From Streptomyces monomycini (GTDB lineage Bacteria > Actinomycetota > Actinomycetes > Streptomycetales > Streptomycetaceae), in assembly GCF_022271435.1 (NCBI RefSeq), contig NZ_JAFIQY010000001.1:186001-250000 (forward strand): DNA of 64,000 nucleotides. Reading direction: 5' to 3'. This document shows positions 58,803 through 64,000 of this stretch, in pieces (the first letter of the stretch is position 1; every line of letters begins with the position of its first letter). The notes under the pieces are model-generated. The model did not search any database. It was not told the origin of the DNA and worked only from the letters and a program-made list of their open reading frames with translations. The translations under genes were made by a program, and so were the position numbers.

Positions 58803-60095
58803 GTGACAGGTCGGCACCAGCTGGAGCAGCTGGAGCGGGAGGCCGGACATCTGGCCCCGGGCGCTTCGGACGAGGCGTCCGTCGGGCGCCGGGTCTTCGC
58901 CGAGGGGCACGGCCCGGTCCTCACGGATCTCGACGGCAACCAGTACCTGGACTTCGCGGCGGGCACTCTGACCCAGTCGCTGGGTCACGGGCACCCCGAG
59001 GTCGTGGAGGCGCTGACCGCGCAGGCCCGGCGCCTGTGGAACGTGCACGACTCGGCGACGCCCGACCGTGCCGCGCTCCTGGAGCTGCTGGCCAGGCTGC
59101 TGCCCGCACGGCTGAACACCTACGCCTTGCTCTCCACGGGGGCGGAGGTGGTCGAGGCGGCGTTACGGGTGGTGCAGGCGACCGCCGAGCCCGGCCGCAA
59201 CCGGATCGGCGCCCTGCGCGGCGGCTTCCACGGCAAGACGATGGGCGCGCGGATGCTCGTGCACTGGGACGTCGGCCACCAGGCGTTCGCCGGCAATGCC
59301 GTCCTCGGCTACTCGGCCTACTGCTACCGCTGCCCTCTGGAACTCAGCCACCCCTCGTGCGGCCTGCGGTGCGCCTCCCTCGTACGCAAGCACATCGCCG
59401 ACAAGCCGAACGTCTCGGCGCTGGTCTTCGAACCCGTCCTGGGCGCCGCCGGAGTCGTCGTGCCGCCCCCGGGTTACTGGGCGCAGATCACCGAAGCCTG
59501 CCAGGCCAACGGGGTGCTGCTCGTCGCCGACGAGGTGCTGACCGGCGGCGGCCGGACCGGCACCTTCCTGGCGAGCGAGCAGTTCGGCATCGAGCCGGAC
59601 CTGGTGACCCTGTCGAAGGGTCTGGCCAGCGGGTTCCCGTTCGCGGTCCTGGCGGGACGCGCGGAGCTGCTGCACCAACCGGCGGCTTCGGTGCCTGGCG
59701 CCTACTCGGCGACGTACGGCGGCAATCCGCTCGGCATCGCCGCTGCGCGGGCCACTCTGGAGGTCGTCGAACGCGACCGTCTGGTCGAGCGTGTCCGCGT
59801 CCTCGGGGACCAGCTGCACGACCGGCTGTCCGCTCTCCCCGCCCGCTTCGAGAACCTCGGCGACGTGCGCGGCCTGGGCCTGCTGTACGGGCTGGAGTTC
59901 GTCACCGACCGGGAGAGCCGCAGACCCGCACCGCACATCGCCCGGGCCGTGTACGCACGCGCACTGGACCTGGGCCTCCGGGTGGCCCTCGGCGGGCACA
60001 TCCTGCGCCTGGCGCCTCCGTTCACCATCGACGAACCGCTCCTCGACGAGGGCGTCAAGCTTCTCGAACAGGCCCTGGAGCAGGTGCTGTCGTGA
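58803..60095 (+). CDS. Class III PLP-dependent aminotransferase
   Basis: The product is 430 aa from GTG 58803, with GGGAG 5 nt upstream. Fold-type I, class III features are FAEGHGPVLTDLDGNQYLDF, GTLTQSLGHGHPEV, GAEVVEAALRVVQ, FHGKTMGARML, VLLVADEVLTGGGRTGTFLA (Asp) and VTLSKGLASGFPFAVLAGR (PLP Lys). A CYRCPLELSHPSCGLRC insert is usual in one branch of these enzymes. Class III enzymes transaminate omega-amino or sugar carbonyl groups, for example NeoB-type in aminoglycoside pathways. In this setting a sugar- or polyamine-modifying role is plausible. It is translationally coupled to the ABC ATPase. Confidence 0.92.
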   Translation: MTGRHQLEQLEREAGHLAPGASDEASVGRRVFAEGHGPVLTDLDGNQYLDFAAGTLTQSLGHGHPEVVEALTAQARRLWNVHDSATPDRAALLELLARLLPARLNTYALLSTGAEVVEAALRVVQATAEPGRNRIGALRGGFHGKTMGARMLVHWDVGHQAFAGNAVLGYSAYCYRCPLELSHPSCGLRCASLVRKHIADKPNVSALVFEPVLGAAGVVVPPPGYWAQITEACQANGVLLVADEVLTGGGRTGTFLASEQFGIEPDLVTLSKGLASGFPFAVLAGRAELLHQPAASVPGAYSATYGGNPLGIAAARATLEVVERDRLVERVRVLGDQLHDRLSALPARFENLGDVRGLGLLYGLEFVTDRESRRPAPHIARAVYARALDLGLRVALGGHILRLAPPFTIDEPLLDEGVKLLEQALEQVLS

Positions 60096-61138
60096 TCGTC
60101 GCGGAGAATCTCGTCAAGGAGTTCCGGCTCGCCGAGCGCAAGCCGGGCCTGGCCGGCAGTCTGGCCACGCTCTTCACCCGTAAGCACCGCATCGTCCGTG
60201 CGGTCGACGGGGTGTCCTTCACGCTCCCGGCCGGCTCCAAGACGGCGTACATCGGCGCCAACGGGGCGGGGAAGTCCACCACCATCAAGATGCTCACCGG
60301 CATCATGACGCCCACCAGCGGGCGCTGCCTGGTCCGCGGCATCGAGCCGTACCGGCACCGGAAGGACAACGCCCGGGGCATCGGTGTCGTCTTCGGCCAG
60401 CGCAGTCAGCTCTGGTGGGATCTGTCCGTCCCGGACTCCTTCCGCATCCTGCACCGCATCTACGAGATCCCCGGCCCGGTGTACCGCCGCAACCTCGCCC
60501 TGTACCGGGAACTGCTGGACATCGACGCCCTCGGCACCACCCCCGTACGCCAGCTCAGCCTGGGCCAGCGGATGCGCGCCGAGATCGCGGCGAGCCTGCT
60601 GCACGATCCGCCCGTCGTCTTCTGGGACGAGCCGACCATCGGCCTCGACATGGTGCTCAAGGACGCGGTACGGCACCTGGTCAACCACGTGCACCGGGAA
60701 CTGGGCACGACCGTCGTCCTCACCAGCCACGACATCACCGACATCGCCGCGATCTGCGACAGCGCCCTGGTCGTGGACCGGGGACGGGTGGTGCACCAGG
60801 GCAGCATCCGGGACCTGCTGCGGACCGCCGACCGGCGGTCCGTCCTCTTCGACCACCGGGACACGACGGCCCCTGAGCGCGCCTGCGCGGGCATCGAGCA
60901 GGGGCTGCCCGGGGTGAGCGCCTCGCCGGCCGAGGACGGCCGGATCAGGGTCGACTATCCGGTGGACCGGTTCACCTCCCGCCAGGTGCTGGCCTTCCTG
61001 CTCGAACGCTTCGACCTGGTGGACTGTTACGCGCCCGAACCGGACCTGGAGGACGTACTGCGGCGGATCTACGGCGGCGGGCGCCCCGAACCGGTCCCGG
61101 CCGAGATCCCGTGCGGGCCCGCGGCAGGTGGGGCATGA
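60092..61138 (+). CDS. ABC transporter ATP-binding protein
   Basis: The product is 348 aa; the GTG overlaps the aminotransferase stop (GTGA). Walker A is GANGAGKSTTIKML, the Q-loop is VFGQRSQLWWDL, the signature LSLGQRMRAEIAASLL, Walker B VVFWDEPTIGLDMV, and the H-loop VLTSHDITDI. The C-terminal 90 residues form an accessory domain. ATPases with this QLWWDL/LSLGQR pattern serve ABC-2 type exporters of the DUF990 class. With the two permeases downstream it would export a product of this locus. Confidence 0.93.
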   Translation: MIVAENLVKEFRLAERKPGLAGSLATLFTRKHRIVRAVDGVSFTLPAGSKTAYIGANGAGKSTTIKMLTGIMTPTSGRCLVRGIEPYRHRKDNARGIGVVFGQRSQLWWDLSVPDSFRILHRIYEIPGPVYRRNLALYRELLDIDALGTTPVRQLSLGQRMRAEIAASLLHDPPVVFWDEPTIGLDMVLKDAVRHLVNHVHRELGTTVVLTSHDITDIAAICDSALVVDRGRVVHQGSIRDLLRTADRRSVLFDHRDTTAPERACAGIEQGLPGVSASPAEDGRIRVDYPVDRFTSRQVLAFLLERFDLVDCYAPEPDLEDVLRRIYGGGRPEPVPAEIPCGPAAGGA

Positions 61139-61995
61139 ACCGCTCCCCCCTACCAGAGGTGACGAGCGGCACGCCGGTCCGCCCGGCCGCGCGCGTCCGG
61201 CACTACCTGCCCTTCGCCACCGCGGGACTCCAGTCCCTGCTGCAGTACCGCTCGTCGTTCGTGACGACCGGCATCACCGCGGCGGCCGGCGCCGCGGTCT
61301 CCGTCTTCCTGTGGCGGGCCGTGTACGCGGGCTCGCCGCCCGGCGGCGGCCCGGGCGGCTTCACCGCCGGGAGCATCACCACCTACCTGCTGATGGCCCA
61401 GATCCTGCAGATCCTGCACGCCAACCGGGTGGACGACGAGGTCGCCGCCGAGGTCTACCGGGGTGACGTGGCCGTCATGCTGGTCCGGCCGGTCAGCTAT
61501 CCGGTCGTCCGGTTCTTCGCGTGCCTGCCGGTCGTCGCGGCCAACGCCGTCCTGGTCGGCGTGCCCGTACTCGGCCTGTTCACCCTGCTCGTGCCGCTCA
61601 CCGTGCCCCGGCCGGCCGACGTCCTGCTGTTCCTGGTGTCCGCCGTACTGTCCGTCCTGCTCGCCTTCCTGGTGAACCTGCTGACCGGCATGACGGGCTT
61701 CGTCACCACCAACACCTGGGGTGTGCGGATGGTGAAACAGAGCGTGGTCGCCTTCTTCGCCGGGCAGCTGGTGCCCCTCGCGCTGATGCCGGGGCCGCTG
61801 CGGGCGCTGGCGTCCGCGCTGCCCTTCCAGGGCATGGTCGACGCGCCGCTCGCCCTGCTGCTCGGCCGCTACGACGGAGTGGCCGACGTCGCCGGTGTCC
61901 TCGCCCGGCAGCTCGGCTGGGTGGCCGGCCTGACCGTGCTCAGCGCCGTCCTCTGGCGGGCCGCGCTCAGCCGTCTGGAGGTGCTCGGCGGATGA
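61135..61995 (+). CDS. ABC-2 type permease (DUF990-like), first subunit
   Basis: The product is 286 aa; the ATG overlaps the ATPase stop (ATGA). Six membrane segments are visible (FVTTGITAAAGAAVSVFLWR, AGSITTYLLMAQILQILHAN, AVLVGVPVLGLFTLLVPLTV, VLLFLVSAVLSVLLAFLVNL and others). The MLVRPVSYPVVRFFACLP loop is typical of ABC-2 exporters of the DUF990 group. It pairs with the next permease to form a heterodimeric membrane domain. Confidence 0.9.
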   Translation: MNRSPLPEVTSGTPVRPAARVRHYLPFATAGLQSLLQYRSSFVTTGITAAAGAAVSVFLWRAVYAGSPPGGGPGGFTAGSITTYLLMAQILQILHANRVDDEVAAEVYRGDVAVMLVRPVSYPVVRFFACLPVVAANAVLVGVPVLGLFTLLVPLTVPRPADVLLFLVSAVLSVLLAFLVNLLTGMTGFVTTNTWGVRMVKQSVVAFFAGQLVPLALMPGPLRALASALPFQGMVDAPLALLLGRYDGVADVAGVLARQLGWVAGLTVLSAVLWRAALSRLEVLGG

Positions 61996-62792
61996 CCCGG
62001 GCCTTGTGGCGCCACGTACGGCTGGCGTTCTTCCTCGGCGGAGTCGGGCTGCACCGGCTGAGCGCGTACCGCGTGGACTTCGTTCTCGGGGCCGGAGCCT
62101 TCCTGATCCGTGTGGGCCTGCAGACGGCGGTGGTGGGCCTGGTCTTCCGGCAGATTCCCGTCCTGGGCGGCTGGAGCTACCACGAGGTGCTGTTCCTGCT
62201 GGGCTTCTCGCTGCTGCCGCGCGGCCTGGACCACCTCTTCACCGATCAGCTGTGGGAGCTGGGCCGCAAACTGGTCCAGCGCGGCGAGTTCCACCGCTAT
62301 CTGATCCGCCCCGTGAACCCGCTGTTCTCCCTGCTCTCGGAGCGCTTCTTCCACCCCGACGCGCTCGGCGAACTCGCCGTGGGCACCTTCCTGGTGATCT
62401 GGTCCGGCAGCAGCATCGGCCTCGACCTCACCCCGCTGCAATGGGCCGTCGCCCCTTTGCTGGTGCTGTGCGGCGCCCTGATCCACACCTCGGTGAAGCT
62501 GCTGTTCGCCTCGCTGTCCTTCTGGACGGTGACCAGTCTGCCGTCGATGTACGCGGCCAACCAGGTGTCCGAGTTCGCCGCGTACCCGCTGGACATCTAC
62601 CACTCGTCGCTGCGCGCCCTGCTGACCTGGGTGCTTCCCTTCGCCTTCACCTCCTACGTGCCGTGCGTCTACCTGCTGACGGGCGCCGCGGGCCTGGTGG
62701 TCTGGCTGCCCGTGGTGACGGCCGGCGCCCTGGCCCTGGCCCTGGCCGTATGGCGGCGTGGCGTCAACGCCTATGAAATGACCGGGAGTTGA
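61992..62792 (+). CDS. ABC-2 type permease (DUF990-like), second subunit
   Basis: The product is 266 aa; the ATG overlaps the previous stop (ATGA). Six hydrophobic helices are seen, with the family motif FHRYLIRPVNPLFSLLSERF and SLPSMYAANQVSEFAAYPLD before the fifth. It is clearly homologous to partner subunits of DUF990-type exporters. The ATPase-permease-permease string in one coupled operon argues for a dedicated exporter. Confidence 0.92.
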   Translation: MTRALWRHVRLAFFLGGVGLHRLSAYRVDFVLGAGAFLIRVGLQTAVVGLVFRQIPVLGGWSYHEVLFLLGFSLLPRGLDHLFTDQLWELGRKLVQRGEFHRYLIRPVNPLFSLLSERFFHPDALGELAVGTFLVIWSGSSIGLDLTPLQWAVAPLLVLCGALIHTSVKLLFASLSFWTVTSLPSMYAANQVSEFAAYPLDIYHSSLRALLTWVLPFAFTSYVPCVYLLTGAAGLVVWLPVVTAGALALALAVWRRGVNAYEMTGS

Positions 62793-62800
62793 ACTCTCAC

Positions 62801-64000
62801 GTGATCCGCGACGAACATCTCTCCCCCTTGCTGCGCGCCGCGTCCTGGATGCCACGCGACCTCCGCGCCGCCCACCGGTACGAGACGGCCGACCACGCCG
62901 AGCAGGCACCGGACGAGTTGCTGCTGATCGTGCGGGCGGTCGGCGGCCCTGCGTCAGGCGAGCGGGTCTTCGTCCCCGTACACCGGGAGCCGTCCGGTGC
63001 CTGGGCCGGAGGCGACGGGCCCCCGGGGCTCGCGACCGTACGCCGCGTCCTGACCGGCGGGCGGCTGCGCACGGCGCGTGGCGGGTACCTGGACTTCCGC
63101 CGCGGGCCCTCGGCTCCGGCCGGCGAGGCACGCCGCCTGCCGTTCGACCAGGGCTGGTCCTCCAACGCCCTCTCGCTGGTCGGGATAGGCGGCTCCTCTT
63201 ACGTCCACAAGACCTACCGGCGTCTGAACGAGACGATCCACGAGCCCGACGTCCTTCGGCTCATGAGCGGCACCGGACGCACGCCCGAATGGGCCGGGGA
63301 CTACACCTACACCGACCCCGGCCGCGGGGCCAGGCATCCGGCGGGCGTCCTGTACCGGCACGCACCCGGGCAGGGGATCGACGCGCCGCTGCGGGCGAAC
63401 CTGCGCTCACTGTGGCCGCGCCTGACGAACCGCCTCCCTTCGGAACGGCTCGTACACGCTCATCTGCGTCCGCTGGAAGCCACGTTACGCGCGGCCGGAC
63501 GTTTCCTGAGCGCCTTCCACCACGACCTGTCGGTACGCCTGGGCGGGCCTTCGATCGGCTACCCGGTGGCCGACGTCCTGCCCCGGACGTCGGCACAGCT
63601 CGACCGGCTGCTTCTGACGGACCTCCCCCTTCCACCGGCCGCCCGCAGTGCCGCCTTGGACGCCCTGCGGGCCGAGCTGGACCGGCTCCACTCCGAGCTG
63701 GGCGGCCGCGTGACGGCCCCCGGAGCCGGCCCCTGCCACGGCGACCTGCACCTGTCGCACCTGCTGTGCGCGGAAGAACCCGACGGCACCTGGCGGATGA
63801 ACGTCATCGACCTGTCCACGCCCGCCCTCCCGTCGGACGGTTCCGGCTACGCCGCGCAGTCGCCCCTCCAGGATCTCGTCGCCGTCCAGCGCGCGCTGGA
63901 GTACTTCACGGCCGACGAGGCTGCCTTCGAGAGCGCCCGCCGCCTCGGCGTGGACGCGGACACCACCATGAACGGCTCTCTGGACGGTGCGCCGGGCCTG
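62801..64000 (+). CDS. Maltokinase/glucosamine-kinase-like enzyme, 3' end outside window
   Basis: Four hundred codons are visible from GTG 62801. An N-cap-like beta domain (LLLIVRAVGGPASGERVFVP, ATVRRVLTGGRLRTARGGYL) precedes an APH-type kinase core. The core has GSSYVHKTYRRLNETIHEPD (ATP-binding lysine), LEATLRAAGRFLSAFHHDLS, CHGDLHLSHLLCAEEPDG (catalytic Asp) and NVIDLSTPALPSDG (metal Asp). This matches maltokinases and the actinobacterial glucosamine kinases described from a Streptomyces secondary-metabolite locus. It starts 8 nt after the permease stop. Phosphorylation of an amino sugar is the most attractive role; a maltokinase or sugar-acid kinase is the alternative. Confidence 0.72.
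   Translation, partial: MIRDEHLSPLLRAASWMPRDLRAAHRYETADHAEQAPDELLLIVRAVGGPASGERVFVPVHREPSGAWAGGDGPPGLATVRRVLTGGRLRTARGGYLDFRRGPSAPAGEARRLPFDQGWSSNALSLVGIGGSSYVHKTYRRLNETIHEPDVLRLMSGTGRTPEWAGDYTYTDPGRGARHPAGVLYRHAPGQGIDAPLRANLRSLWPRLTNRLPSERLVHAHLRPLEATLRAAGRFLSAFHHDLSVRLGGPSIGYPVADVLPRTSAQLDRLLLTDLPLPPAARSAALDALRAELDRLHSELGGRVTAPGAGPCHGDLHLSHLLCAEEPDGTWRMNVIDLSTPALPSDGSGYAAQSPLQDLVAVQRALEYFTADEAAFESARRLGVDADTTMNGSLDGAPGL

Noticed and set aside
1..64000. tRNA or rRNA genes
   Set aside because: I looked for the GGTTCGAATCC T-arm pattern and acceptor stems and found no convincing case; matches lie inside coding sequence.

Overview
The window is chromosomal DNA of a Streptomyces species. The evidence is the very high GC content, strong G/C bias at third codon positions, many GTG starts and ATGA/GTGA overlaps, and several genes characteristic of the genus: RbpA with a sigma-R-type promoter, separate Ppm1 and Lnt, SpoIIE-type phosphatases with PAS and HATPase domains, MocR/YczE, F420-type LLM oxidoreductases and DUF6230/DUF6114 proteins. 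No tRNA or rRNA gene was seen. About 46 apparently intact genes, two genes cut by the window edges and several relics are described.

Region by region. 1-9.9 kb holds a P-loop NTPase cut by the left edge, a small regulator that looks leaderless, a scar where an imine-reductase-like gene and an HxlR regulator both lost their 5' ends, a PAS-PAS-PP2C-HATPase signalling protein, a divergent cold-shock protein, a TetR/epoxide hydrolase pair around a perfect 26-bp palindrome, and a translationally coupled pair of aminoglycoside acetyltransferases (AAC(3)-like then AAC(6')-like). 10-18.9 kb holds a DMT transporter, an FtsK-like ATPase behind a 64-aa membrane protein, a HAD-like protein, a divergent MocR/YczE pair, an LLM oxidoreductase and a glycerophosphodiester phosphodiesterase. 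18.9-28.7 kb is a conserved core block: rbpA, fxsA, a VOC protein, an LLM oxidoreductase, the ppm1-lnt lipoprotein operon, an amidohydrolase and an Lrp regulator.

28.8-39.6 kb is more accessory. An ankyrin gene sits between inverted repeats. A phosphotransferase/lipocalin-like operon diverges from a threonine-synthase-like gene. They are followed by an acyl-CoA dehydrogenase and a GH18 chitinase with the classical chitinase direct repeats. Next come an orphan three-repeat type I-E-like CRISPR and a degraded transposon-like segment bounded by nearly perfect 40-bp inverted repeats. That segment contains a hydrolase, a TetR regulator, an aldo/keto reductase with an internal deletion, and a Tn3-transposase relic. 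39.8-51 kb holds a secreted PA14-GH2 enzyme, a TetR-controlled DUF6230/DUF6114/membrane-protein operon, a GAF regulator overlapping an aldehyde dehydrogenase gene, and an MFS exporter whose leader has a tiny coupled ORF and a hairpin.

51-56.5 kb is starch degradation: a truncated amylopullulanase and an intact alpha-amylase with a CBM20 domain. 56.5 kb to the right edge looks like part of a natural-product or amino-sugar locus. An StrD-like nucleotidylyltransferase and an StrE-like 4,6-dehydratase (making dTDP-4-keto-6-deoxyglucose) diverge from a tightly overlapping operon of class III aminotransferase, ABC ATPase, two ABC-2 permeases and a maltokinase/glucosamine-kinase-like enzyme that runs off the window. 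This cluster is the best candidate for an undescribed system here.
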